From positions 1-36,173 of the forward strand of contig PXDP01000306.1 in NCBI GenBank assembly GCA_003565035.1: a stretch of DNA of 36,173 bases, given 5' to 3'. Source of the DNA: PVC group bacterium. Its GTDB lineage: Bacteria; Verrucomicrobiota; Kiritimatiellia; SS1-B-03-39; UBA6053. The notes under the pieces were generated by a model. The model saw nothing but the letters and a program-made list of their open reading frames with translations. It searched no databases and had not been told where the DNA came from. Positions 16,034 to 24,080 of the stretch are shown here, one piece after another. The translations under genes and the position numbers were made by a program. The first letter of the stretch is position 1. Each line of letters starts with the position of its first letter.

Positions 16034-17713
16034 ATGCACGTCATTGTAGGATCCGACCACGGCGGTTTTGATGTCAAAACCCTCATTATCCAGCTTCTTG
16101 AAGAACAGTCCGCAGCCGTTACCGACGCCGGCACCCACGAAAACACCTCCGTGGACTACCCCGATTTTGTCCCGGCCGTCTGCGAGGCCGTCACCCGCGG
16201 TGAAACGGATTACGGCATTCTCATCTGTACCAACGGACTCGGCATGTCCATCGCCGCCAACCGCTACCCCCGCGTCCGCGCCGCCCTCTGCGCCAACGCC
16301 CGGCTGGCCAAAATGGCCCGCCTGCACAACAACGCCAACGTCCTGGTCCTCCCCGGCGAACTCGAACCCCCGAAAATCGCCGAAATCCTCGCCGCCTGGA
16401 ACGAAAATCACTTCGAAACCGGCACCCGCCATGAACGGCGCGTCAACAAAATGACTCTCCTCGCCGAAAAAGCCTACGATCCGCTCACCCTCGGCGAAAC
16501 CGACCCCGAAATCTACGCCATCGTGCAGGACGAAGCCAAGCGGCAGCGCCAGAACATCGAGCTGATCGCCTCCGAGAACTACACCAGCCGCGCCATTCAG
16601 CAATGCAACGGCTCCGTACTCACCAACAAATATGCCGAAGGCTACCCGGGGAAACGCTGGTATCACGGCTGCGAATTCGTCGACAAAGCCGAACAGCTCG
16701 CCATCGACCGGGCCAAAAAGCTCTTCGGCGCCGAACACGCCAACGTGCAGCCCCCCTCCGGCTCCACCGCCAATCAGGCCGTCTACTTTGCCGCCCTTCA
16801 GCCCGGCGACACCATCCTCGCCATGGACCTCGCACACGGCGGACACCTCACCCACGGCATGAAACTCAACTTCTCCGGCCGATTCTTCAACGCCGTCCAC
16901 TACGGCGTGGACCCCGAAACCGAGTGCCTCAACTACGACACCATCGCCGCCCTCGCCAAAGAGCACCAGCCCAAAATGCTCGTCTGCGGCGCCAGTGCCT
17001 ACAGCCGCATCATCGACTTCCCGCGTATGCGCGAAATCGCCGATTCTGTGGGGGCACTCCTCTTCGCCGATATCGCCCATATCGCCGGCCTCGTCGCCAC
17101 CGGACTGCACCCCTCCCCCTTCCCGCACTGCGATTTTGTGACCACCACCACCCACAAAACCCTGCGCGGCCCCCGAGGCGGCCTCATCCTCTGCAAAGAA
17201 AAATACGCCGCCGATATCGACAAACAAGTCTTCCCCGGCGTCCAGGGCGGCCCCCTCATGCACACCATCGCCGCCAAAGCCATCTGTTTCCACGAAGCCC
17301 TGCAACCCACCTTCAAAACCTACGGAGAGCAGGTTATTGCCAACGCCAAAGCCCTCGCCGAAGGTGTCGAAGCTGAAGGACTCCGGGTGGTTTCCGGCGG
17401 CACCGAAAACCATGTCATGCTCGTGGACCTCAGCCCCATCGGCCTCACCGGCAAAGATGCCGCCGAAGCCCTCGACCATGCCGGCATCACCGTCAACAAA
17501 AACGGCATTCCTTTCGACAAAAAGAGCCCCTTCGTCACCTCCGGCATCCGTCTCGGCACCCCCGCCATGACCACCCGCGGCATGAAAGAGCCGGAGATGA
17601 AACAAATCGCCAAATGGATCGGCCAAATCCTCAAAGCACCCGAAGACAAAGCCCTCCAGGAAAAAATCCGGGCCGAAGTCATCGCCCTCACCGCCGGATT
17701 CCCGGTCCCCTGA
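16034..17713 (+). CDS. rpiB-glyA: Fusion of ribose-5-phosphate isomerase B and serine hydroxymethyltransferase
   Basis: One uninterrupted frame of 559 codons encodes two full enzymes. Residues 1-139 are RpiB: SDHGG (Asp8-His9), the active-site Cys65 in GILICTNGLGMSIAANR, His98 in RLHNNANVL and the C-terminal RHERRVNK. Met140 begins a complete GlyA: IELIASENYTS, NKYAEGYPGKRWYHGCE, PPSGSTANQAV, and the PLP-binding Lys375 in TTTTHKTLRGPRGG. RpiB interconverts ribose 5-phosphate and ribulose 5-phosphate; GlyA makes glycine and methylene-tetrahydrofolate from serine. The join is seamless, RpiB's natural end abutting GlyA's natural Met, as if a stop codon and spacer had been lost. No ribosome site precedes codon 140, which argues against separate GlyA initiation. 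Both active sites look intact. Confidence 0.93.
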   Translation: MHVIVGSDHGGFDVKTLIIQLLEEQSAAVTDAGTHENTSVDYPDFVPAVCEAVTRGETDYGILICTNGLGMSIAANRYPRVRAALCANARLAKMARLHNNANVLVLPGELEPPKIAEILAAWNENHFETGTRHERRVNKMTLLAEKAYDPLTLGETDPEIYAIVQDEAKRQRQNIELIASENYTSRAIQQCNGSVLTNKYAEGYPGKRWYHGCEFVDKAEQLAIDRAKKLFGAEHANVQPPSGSTANQAVYFAALQPGDTILAMDLAHGGHLTHGMKLNFSGRFFNAVHYGVDPETECLNYDTIAALAKEHQPKMLVCGASAYSRIIDFPRMREIADSVGALLFADIAHIAGLVATGLHPSPFPHCDFVTTTTHKTLRGPRGGLILCKEKYAADIDKQVFPGVQGGPLMHTIAAKAICFHEALQPTFKTYGEQVIANAKALAEGVEAEGLRVVSGGTENHVMLVDLSPIGLTGKDAAEALDHAGITVNKNGIPFDKKSPFVTSGIRLGTPAMTTRGMKEPEMKQIAKWIGQILKAPEDKALQEKIRAEVIALTAGFPVP

Positions 17714-17734
17714 TCCAAAAAACAAAGCTTGCAT

Positions 17735-17753
17735 TTTTCCGATCATCGGAAAA
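17735..17753. repeat. Palindrome TTTTCCGATCATCGGAAAA, first copy
   Basis: This is a perfect 9-base inverted repeat around a single C. The same 19 bases recur at 17766-17784 inside the larger hairpin. It lies 22 bases after the glyA stop. Confidence 0.8.
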
Positions 17754-17758
17754 TAATC

Positions 17759-17791
17759 AACCGTCTTTTCCGATCATCGGAAAAGACGGTT
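17759..17791. terminator. Bidirectional terminator between convergent rpiB-glyA and GNAT-nitrilase genes
   Basis: A perfect 16-base inverted repeat (AACCGTCTTTTCCGAT on the left) is centred on C17775. T-rich sequence follows on the plus strand and A-rich sequence precedes it, so it can terminate transcripts from both sides. Its core is a second copy of the 19-base palindrome just upstream. Confidence 0.8.
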
Positions 17792-17798
17792 TTCTGTT

Positions 17799-19337
17799 TC
17801 AGCCTTTAAACTGAACGGAATAGAGATCGTCCCGGCGGTCGATGAGATTGCGGACGCTTCCGTGGGCGTGGAGTTCTTTGAGCAGGTCGAGATCGACATC
17901 GGCAATGAGAACCATCTCGGTGTTGGGCGTGGCTTCGGCTTTGACGACGTTGGTCGGGAAGGCGAAATCCGACGGCGTGAGAATGGCACTCTGCGCGTAT
18001 TGAATATCCATGTTGTTCACGTTGGGCAGGTTGCCCACCGCCCCGGCAATGACCACATAGCATTCGTTTTCGATCGCCCGGGCCTGCGCACAGTGGCGCA
18101 CACGCTGATACCCGTTCTGGGTGTCGGTCAGAAAGGGTACAAAAAGAAGATTCACGCCCTGATCCGCCAGGATGCGGCCCAATTCGGGGAATTCGACATC
18201 ATAGCAGATCAGAATCCCGATCTTCCCGCAGTCGGTGTCGAAGGCTTTGACTTCATTTCCGCCGCGCATGCCCCAGGCGGTGACTTCCGAGGGGGTGGGA
18301 TGGATCTTGTTGAACACTTCCCAGGTGCCGTCCCGGCGGCAAAGGTAGGCCGCGTTGAGCAACTGGTCGCCCTCGAGGGCCGGCATGCTGCCGCAGATGA
18401 TATTCACGTTGTAGGACACCGCCAGTTCCAAAAATCTGCGCCGCAGCGGATCGGCGGTTTCAGCGAGCTTGCGCATGGCCGCAGCCTCGCCCAGATGGTT
18501 GAAGGGTGCCATCAGCGGCGCATTGAAAAACTCGGGAAACACAATAAAATCGGATTCGTAATCTGACACCGCATCGATGAAATATTCCGCCTGCTCCATC
18601 AGGCGGTCCATATCGGAAAACGGGCGCATCTGCCACTGCACCACCCCGAGGCGCACGACGGATTTCTTGGTTTCGACCAGGGGCTGCTCGCTTTCCTGAT
18701 AGTAGATATTCGACCATTCAAGCAGGGTGGCGAACTGATGCGATTCTTTGTCGCCCGGCAGATAGTTTTCGAGAACCTTGCGCACATGGAAGCCGTTACT
18801 GAGCTGAAAACTCAGCACCGGATCCACAATCTCTTTTCGCCGGACTTTTTCGATGTATTCGTGCGGCTTCATTTCGTGCGCGTACTTGCCATAGTTCGGA
18901 ATTCGGCCGCCCGCCATGATCGCGCGCAATTCCAGATGCTCGCAGAGATCTTTGCGGGCATCGTACAGACGCCGACCCAGGCGCAGCCCGCGGTAATCCG
19001 GGTGCACAAACACCTCAATGCCATAAAGGACATCCCCCTCGGGATCGTGATTTTTAAAACTTTCCCCCGCAACAATCTGATCGTAGGTATGGTTGTCGCC
19101 GAATTTTTTGTAGTCCACAATCACCGACAGGGCACTGGCGGCGACTTTTCCGTTCACGGTCACGCAGAACTGACCTTCCGGAAAGAGGTCAATCAGCCGT
19201 TCCAGGCTTTCCCGCCGCCAGGAGACATGTCCCCAGCTCGAGTACGCCTGGCGCAGGCTCATGTTCAAATCCAGATAATCTTCAATGCGAAGATTGCGAA
19301 GTTCAATAACCGGAGAGGGTGTTTCATTATCCATCAA
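17799..19337 (-). CDS. GNAT acetyltransferase - carbon-nitrogen hydrolase fusion (YhcX type)
   Basis: The 512-residue protein has two domains. Residues 10-215 are a GNAT acetyltransferase, with the acetyl-CoA loop in VHPDYRGLRLGRRLYDARK. Residues 226-505 are a nitrilase-superfamily amidohydrolase with the full Glu269-Lys344-Cys378 triad (FPEF, NKIHPTPSE, ILICYDVEFPE). The same architecture is known from Bacillus YhcX, whose substrate is unsettled; nitrilase-family members hydrolyse amide or nitrile bonds. AGGA lies 3 bases before the first of two consecutive ATG codons and 6 before the second, so translation may begin at the second. The gene converges on rpiB-glyA at the terminator and is divergent from the lipoprotein hydrolase 118 bases away; that gap has no gene. 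Confidence 0.92.
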   Translation of the reverse strand: MMDNETPSPVIELRNLRIEDYLDLNMSLRQAYSSWGHVSWRRESLERLIDLFPEGQFCVTVNGKVAASALSVIVDYKKFGDNHTYDQIVAGESFKNHDPEGDVLYGIEVFVHPDYRGLRLGRRLYDARKDLCEHLELRAIMAGGRIPNYGKYAHEMKPHEYIEKVRRKEIVDPVLSFQLSNGFHVRKVLENYLPGDKESHQFATLLEWSNIYYQESEQPLVETKKSVVRLGVVQWQMRPFSDMDRLMEQAEYFIDAVSDYESDFIVFPEFFNAPLMAPFNHLGEAAAMRKLAETADPLRRRFLELAVSYNVNIICGSMPALEGDQLLNAAYLCRRDGTWEVFNKIHPTPSEVTAWGMRGGNEVKAFDTDCGKIGILICYDVEFPELGRILADQGVNLLFVPFLTDTQNGYQRVRHCAQARAIENECYVVIAGAVGNLPNVNNMDIQYAQSAILTPSDFAFPTNVVKAEATPNTEMVLIADVDLDLLKELHAHGSVRNLIDRRDDLYSVQFKG

Positions 19338-19455
19338 TCCTACTTGAACTGAATTTGCTTAAAATCAAGCATACAGATTTGACCGGCCCCTCTCCGGAAG
19401 AAGAAAGGAAAGAATATCCCTTTATATTTCACAGTGATTTTCTTAGGGTGAACAC

Positions 19456-20307
19456 ATGGAACTGAAGCAACTGATCCGGCCACTGTGCCTTCTGCTGTTT
19501 ACCGGCTGCGCCAACGGGCTGTTTTATCATCCCGACCGGCAGATCCGGGCCCTGCCCTCCGACCGGGCGCTTGCGTTTGAAGACGTGTATTTTGACTCCA
19601 CCGATGGCACCGCGCTGCATGGTTGGTGGCTGCCGGCACAAACCGATCCGCCTCTGGGCACTGTGATCCACTTTCACGGAAACGCCCAGAACCTCTCCAC
19701 ACATGTCCGGTTCTCCGAATGGCTGCCCGCAAACGGCTACAACCTCTTTATCTTCAGCTACCGCGGATACGGAAAATCCGAAGGCGTCCCAACCCGAGCC
19801 GGAATCATCCGGGATAGCATTGCTGCGCTCAACCGGGTGTCCGAGCGGCCAGAAACCACGCCCGACACCCTCTTTGTCTGGGGACAGAGCCTCGGCGGCA
19901 CCGCCGCGCTCAATGCCCTGGCCCAAAGCAAAGTTCCGGTGCGGGCGGTGCTGATTGACTCCACCTTCTCCAGCCATGCCGCCATCGCCGGAGAAAAAAT
20001 GCGCGGGCTGCCACTGCTCCTGCAGCCCCTGCGGCTTTTCCGGCCCCTGTTCATTTCCCGTGGAAACGACGCCCGCACCGCCGTCAAAGAATTGAACATG
20101 CCGATTGCCTTCCTGCACGGCGAAAACGACCGCATCACCCCCCCCCACCACAGCCGGACACTCCATGCTCTCGTACCCAATCCCGGCCCCCTCTGGATCA
20201 TTCCCGGTGCCGGACACTGTGACGCGGTTCTGCGGTATCCCGAAACGGTGCAGCCCCTGATCCTGACCTTTTTCGAAGATCCTGAAAAGGCTTTTCGATT
20301 GCCATGA
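19456..20307 (+). CDS. Alpha/beta-hydrolase lipoprotein
   Basis: The 283-residue protein has a lipoprotein signal with lipobox LFTGC, so Cys18 would be anchored in a membrane. The rest is an alpha/beta-hydrolase of the BEM46/ABHD17-like type: oxyanion-side HFHGNAQN, nucleophile Ser145 in WGQSLGG, acid Asp225 in HGENDRI and His254 in GAGHCD. The triad is complete, so it should hydrolyse an ester or thioester; the substrate cannot be read from sequence. AGGGTG lies 6 bases before the ATG. It is 26 bases upstream of the mevalonate kinase gene on the same strand, so it could head that operon, although no functional link is obvious. Confidence 0.88.
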   Translation: MELKQLIRPLCLLLFTGCANGLFYHPDRQIRALPSDRALAFEDVYFDSTDGTALHGWWLPAQTDPPLGTVIHFHGNAQNLSTHVRFSEWLPANGYNLFIFSYRGYGKSEGVPTRAGIIRDSIAALNRVSERPETTPDTLFVWGQSLGGTAALNALAQSKVPVRAVLIDSTFSSHAAIAGEKMRGLPLLLQPLRLFRPLFISRGNDARTAVKELNMPIAFLHGENDRITPPHHSRTLHALVPNPGPLWIIPGAGHCDAVLRYPETVQPLILTFFEDPEKAFRLP

Positions 20308-20333
20308 CGCATCGCCGGAACTAAGACAGCCGG

Positions 20334-21263
20334 ATGCACAGGCCACTTCATGCCGCAACCACCTCCGCCCCCGGTTCTCTCATGCTTATGGGTGAACATG
20401 CCGTCCTCCACGGTCACGCCGCCCTGTGCGCCGCCATGGATCAGCGGATCACGGTTCATCTGACCCCCCGCACGGACCGCCGGGTGCATCTGCGCTCCGC
20501 ATTAGGCGAACTTGAAACCTCCCTGGATGCCCTGGAACCGGTCCGGCCCTTTCAATTTGTCCTTGGTGCGCTGACTCACCGCCCGCCGCCAAGCGGGCTG
20601 GATCTCCGGATCGCGGCGGACTTTTCCGCCGACATCGGCTTTGGCTCCTCCGCCGCAGTCACCGTCGCCACCGTCGCCGCCCTCCACGCCGCCCGGGGCG
20701 AGCCGCTGGACCGGGCCATGATCTTCTCCGATGCCCGGGCCGTACTGCATGCGGTGCAGGGACGGGGCTCCGGCGCCGATCTTGCCGCCGCCACCTACGG
20801 CGGCATTGTCCGCTACCGCGCCGAACCGCTGGAAATTGAGCCCCTGGTTCAATCGCTGCCCCTCAGCGCCCACTACGTCGGCCACAAAACCCCTACCGCC
20901 GAGGTAATCCGCATTCTCGATACGCAGTGGGTCAACCGCGAAACGGAACGCGCACAAATTTTCCGTGAAATAAATGACCTCACCCTTCAGGCCACCGCCG
21001 CGGTGCGCAATGGGGATGTTCCCGCACTGGCCACCCTCTTCCGCCGACACCGCGACTGCCAAAAAACGCTGGGCTGCGAAGACCCCCCCACCACCGCGCT
21101 CCTGAAGGCACTCGATGCCCATCCGGACACCCTCGCCTGCAAAATTTCCGGTTCCGGACTCGGCGACTGCGTGATCGCGCTTGGACCGTCCGCCCTTGAA
21201 ATCCCCGGGGTCAAGTCCTGGCCCGTTCACATCACCAGCGAGGGCGTCACCCACCATGTCTGA
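20334..21263 (+). CDS. mvk: Mevalonate kinase (GHMP family)
   Basis: The 309-residue GHMP kinase has the three family motifs: SAPGSLMLMGEHAVLHG at the N-terminus, the ATP loop IGFGSSAAVTVATVAA (101-116), and the C-terminal KISGSGLGDCVIAL. The catalytic Asp149 is in GSGADLAAATYGG. MGEHAVLHG is characteristic of mevalonate kinase rather than homoserine or galactokinase. It phosphorylates mevalonate at the 5-OH for isoprenoid synthesis. Its last 8 bases overlap the start of the decarboxylase gene, which acts two steps later in the classical pathway and supports the assignment. No phosphomevalonate kinase lies in the window. Confidence 0.85.
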   Translation: MHRPLHAATTSAPGSLMLMGEHAVLHGHAALCAAMDQRITVHLTPRTDRRVHLRSALGELETSLDALEPVRPFQFVLGALTHRPPPSGLDLRIAADFSADIGFGSSAAVTVATVAALHAARGEPLDRAMIFSDARAVLHAVQGRGSGADLAAATYGGIVRYRAEPLEIEPLVQSLPLSAHYVGHKTPTAEVIRILDTQWVNRETERAQIFREINDLTLQATAAVRNGDVPALATLFRRHRDCQKTLGCEDPPTTALLKALDAHPDTLACKISGSGLGDCVIALGPSALEIPGVKSWPVHITSEGVTHHV

Positions 21264-22245
21264 TCCTATCCGTCATCTTCAGTCCCTGCTTCCCCCGCAC
21301 AATACCCGGCACGAAAGCGCCACCGCCTACGCCCCGGCCAATATCGCCCTCTGCAAATACTGGGGCAAACGCGACAGCCGCCTCAAACTCCCCGTCACCG
21401 GCAGCCTTTCCGTCTCTCTCGGCGCACACGGCACCCGCATGACCCTCCGGCGCGCGGAGGCCGACACCCTGGTCCTCAACGGCGAAGCGGTCGATCCCGG
21501 AACCGCAACCTTCCGCCGGTTGTTTGCCTTTCTGGATCTCATCCGCGATCCCGCCCACCGGCTGACGATCAACAGCCATAATACCATCCCCATTGCCGCC
21601 GGACTCGCCAGCAGTGCCTCCGCCTTTGCCTGCGCGGTCAAAGCCCTCGAAGCCCTCTACGGCTGGGATCTCCCCCCCCAGCTCCGCAGCATCCTCGCCC
21701 GCCTCGGCAGCGGCAGTGCCTCCCGAAGTGTGTTCGACGGCTTTGTCGAATGGCATGCCGGGTCTGCGCCCGACGGCATGGACTCCTTCGCCGAACCCGT
21801 CGCACCCGTCTGGCCCGAATTCCGCATCGGCATCCTCACCGTATCCGAGGCCCCCAAACCTGTCGGCTCCACCGAAGCCATGGAGCGCACCGTCCGCACC
21901 GCCCCTCTCTACACAGCCTGGCCCGCCCAGGTCGCCCATGATCTTCCCCGCATTCGGCAAGCGGTGCTGGACCGCGATTTTGAGACCCTCGGCCAAACCG
22001 CCGAGCATAACGCTCTCGCTATGCACGCCACCATGATCGCCTCCTGGCCGCCGGTGATCTACTGGCTCCCCGAAACCACCGACCACCTCCATGCCGTGCA
22101 CCGACTCCGCGCCGAAGGCCTGCCTGTCTATGCCACCCTCGATGCCGGTCCCAACCTTAAACTCCTCTACACCGCTGAAGCCGGGAACGACCTCAAAGCC
22201 GCCTTTCCCCAACTCATTCAGATCGAACATACCCCTGCCCCATGA
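21256..22245 (+). CDS. mvaD: Diphosphomevalonate decarboxylase
   Basis: From the ATG at 21256 the product is 329 residues, the usual size. Key motifs are PANIALCKYWGKRD near the N-terminus, the ATP loop AAGLASSASAFACAVKA, ARLGSGSASRSVFDGFVEW with Arg157, and the catalytic Asp296 in TLDAGPNLKLLY. The enzyme decarboxylates mevalonate diphosphate to isopentenyl diphosphate. An upstream frame extends further but lies inside mvk, and this ATG begins where family homology begins. It overlaps mvk by 8 bases and the glycosidase by 4 (ATGA), so the three genes are probably translated in coupled fashion. A phosphomevalonate decarboxylase, as in some Chloroflexi and archaea, cannot be excluded by eye. 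Confidence 0.9.
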   Translation: MSDPIRHLQSLLPPHNTRHESATAYAPANIALCKYWGKRDSRLKLPVTGSLSVSLGAHGTRMTLRRAEADTLVLNGEAVDPGTATFRRLFAFLDLIRDPAHRLTINSHNTIPIAAGLASSASAFACAVKALEALYGWDLPPQLRSILARLGSGSASRSVFDGFVEWHAGSAPDGMDSFAEPVAPVWPEFRIGILTVSEAPKPVGSTEAMERTVRTAPLYTAWPAQVAHDLPRIRQAVLDRDFETLGQTAEHNALAMHATMIASWPPVIYWLPETTDHLHAVHRLRAEGLPVYATLDAGPNLKLLYTAEAGNDLKAAFPQLIQIEHTPAP

Positions 22246-23942
22246 AAATCTCCCCGCACCAGGACCTCCGCGTCGAAGGATTCTCCCGCTATGGCAGCTA
22301 CATGGTCTTCCGCCAGATGGATGCCGACAGTTCCCCGGACGAGGGCTGCCGCGGGCTGCACCTGCGCCACTGTCACGGGGCCCGGTTTTACAAGCCCACG
22401 CTTGCCAAACTGCTGATCAACGGCAACGAACCGGTCACCGCCTGGGACGAAGCCCTGCTCACTTTGCGTCCCGAAACAGGCTCCGGACAGATTGAAATCG
22501 TTTTCGACGGCGAAAAGGCTGTTCGTTTCCGCGGACGCGACTGCACCCTCGACCTGATCTTTGAGTCACATCCCGGCGCATCCATCTATCCCGCCCGGAA
22601 CGGGGCGCTGGAAGTGAACGCCCGTGCCTGTCACAGCAAAGTTCTTCTGCATGCTCTGCAGGGGCGACTCCAATCACTCAGCGACTGGCAGGGCGAACAC
22701 AGCACCCGCCTCCAGGCCCGGGTGGAGCCCGGCCCGGACGGTGTCTGGGAACTTGCATTCGATCTGTTCTCCGGCACCTGGACACCCCGTACTTTTCGTC
22801 CGTTTGATCTTTGCGTTCTGGAGGTCCGTAACGATTTTGCCGCCTTTCTCAAAGGCATTCCGGACGGAGCACCCGAATACGAGGAGGCCCGCCGCCGCGC
22901 CGCCTGGGTCACCTGGGCCGCCACCGTGCATCCCTCCGGCCACTTCAAACGGCCAGCCATCCTCATGAGCAAAAACCACATGTGCAACGTCTGGAGCTGG
23001 GACCACGCGTTCAATGCCATGGCCCTTATGCCGGGTCACCCCGAACTCGCCTGGGACCAAATGATGCTCATGGCCGACCGCCAAAACGAGCACGGAGCCT
23101 TTCCCGACGCCCAAAACGACGTGCACGAACACTTCAACTTCTGCAAGCCCCCCATTCACGGCTGGGCCCTCTCCCATCTGCGTGCCGACCGTCCGGACTT
23201 TTTCGATCCCGCCCGCCTCCGCGAAAGCCTCTCCTGGCTCGAACCCTGGACCCGCTGGTGGCTCAACCACCGCCTCTGGCAGGACGGCGGACTTCCGCTC
23301 TACCTCCACGGCAACGACAGCGGCTGGGACAACAGCACCTATTTCCTGCGCGGCGTGCCGGTGCTCACCCCCGATCTGCCCGCCTTCCTGGTCCTGCAGT
23401 GCCGCGAACTCGCCGAACTCCACCGGCTGCTCGGTCAGCAGCACGACGCCGACCTCTGGACCGCCAAAGCGCAGCAACTCCTCGATCAGCTCCTGGAAAC
23501 CCTCTGGGACGGCGAACGCTTTCATGCCCTCTATCTGCCTGAAAACGAAAAAATCGTCACCGACACCCTGATCGAAACCATGCCCCTTGTGCTCGGCGAT
23601 CTGCTGCCCGAAGTCATCCGCACCCGGCTCAAAACCCGGCTGCGCAGCTATCTCACCGACTACGGTCCCGCCACCGAACAGCCCGACAGTCCCCATTACC
23701 GTGCCGACGGCTATTGGCGCGGCCCCGTCTGGGCGCCGTCCACGCATCTCCTGATCGACGGCCTCCGGCGCGGCGGCGACCCCGAATTCGCCGCCGACAT
23801 CGCCCGCCGTTTCTGCACCCTCTGTGCCACGTCCGGTTTCGCCGAAAACTTCAACGCCCTCACCGGTGCCCCCCTCCGCGACAAAGCCTACACCTGGACC
23901 TCCAGCGTGTTCCTGATCCTGCTGAGAGAATATACCGGCTGA
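22242..23942 (+). CDS. GH63-type glycoside hydrolase
   Basis: The 566-residue protein has no signal peptide, so it should act in the cytoplasm. Residues 1-200 form a beta-rich N-terminal domain; 215-566 form an (alpha/alpha)6 barrel of the GH63/GH37 type. Candidate catalytic residues are Asp363 in NDSGWDNSTYF, equivalent to the general acid in GH37 'SGWDFS', and Glu535 in SGFAENFNALTG as the base. WSWDHAFNAMAL and GYWRGPVWAP are further family motifs. Related short bacterial members hydrolyse mannosylglycerate or glucosylglycerate, or act on alpha-glucosides; specificity is not readable here. It overlaps mvaD by 4 bases although no biochemical link to isoprenoids is obvious. The 107 bases after it hold the next gene's promoter. 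Confidence 0.82.
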   Translation: MKISPHQDLRVEGFSRYGSYMVFRQMDADSSPDEGCRGLHLRHCHGARFYKPTLAKLLINGNEPVTAWDEALLTLRPETGSGQIEIVFDGEKAVRFRGRDCTLDLIFESHPGASIYPARNGALEVNARACHSKVLLHALQGRLQSLSDWQGEHSTRLQARVEPGPDGVWELAFDLFSGTWTPRTFRPFDLCVLEVRNDFAAFLKGIPDGAPEYEEARRRAAWVTWAATVHPSGHFKRPAILMSKNHMCNVWSWDHAFNAMALMPGHPELAWDQMMLMADRQNEHGAFPDAQNDVHEHFNFCKPPIHGWALSHLRADRPDFFDPARLRESLSWLEPWTRWWLNHRLWQDGGLPLYLHGNDSGWDNSTYFLRGVPVLTPDLPAFLVLQCRELAELHRLLGQQHDADLWTAKAQQLLDQLLETLWDGERFHALYLPENEKIVTDTLIETMPLVLGDLLPEVIRTRLKTRLRSYLTDYGPATEQPDSPHYRADGYWRGPVWAPSTHLLIDGLRRGGDPEFAADIARRFCTLCATSGFAENFNALTGAPLRDKAYTWTSSVFLILLREYTG

Positions 23943-24009
23943 CGGTATGGCAGCATGACCCGGATTCTTGCGTTTTAAGGGCGCATCCCCGATTTCCAGG
24001 TTTTCTTTA

Positions 24010-24038
24010 TTGAAAAAGTTTCGTTTATAAACTAAACT
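24010..24038 (+). promoter_or_regulatory. Candidate promoter of the AAA/DUF4143 ATPase gene
   Basis: TTGAAA (24010-24015) and TAAACT (24033-24038) are 17 bases apart in the most AT-rich stretch of the area. The ATG at 24050 is only 11 bases after the -10 box, which predicts a very short leader, and no Shine-Dalgarno is seen. Confidence 0.45.
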
Positions 24039-24080
24039 TAATCTAATTCATGAAAAACATCATCTATAAACGAAACTTTT
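24014..24080. repeat. Perfect 16-bp inverted repeat flanking the ATPase start codon
   Basis: The arm AAAAGTTTCGTTTATA at 24014-24029 is exactly complementary to TATAAACGAAACTTTT at 24065-24080. The 35-base interval contains the -10 box and the ATG. The first arm also contains the start of the palindrome GTTTATAAAC (24023-24032). Confidence 0.85.

Noticed and set aside
15425..17746. A 773-codon open frame on the minus strand, opposite the phosphatase and rpiB-glyA
   Set aside because: It is the mirror of GC3-rich genes. The translation is a Gly/Phe/Val/Asp-rich string without domains, while the plus strand encodes recognisable enzymes.
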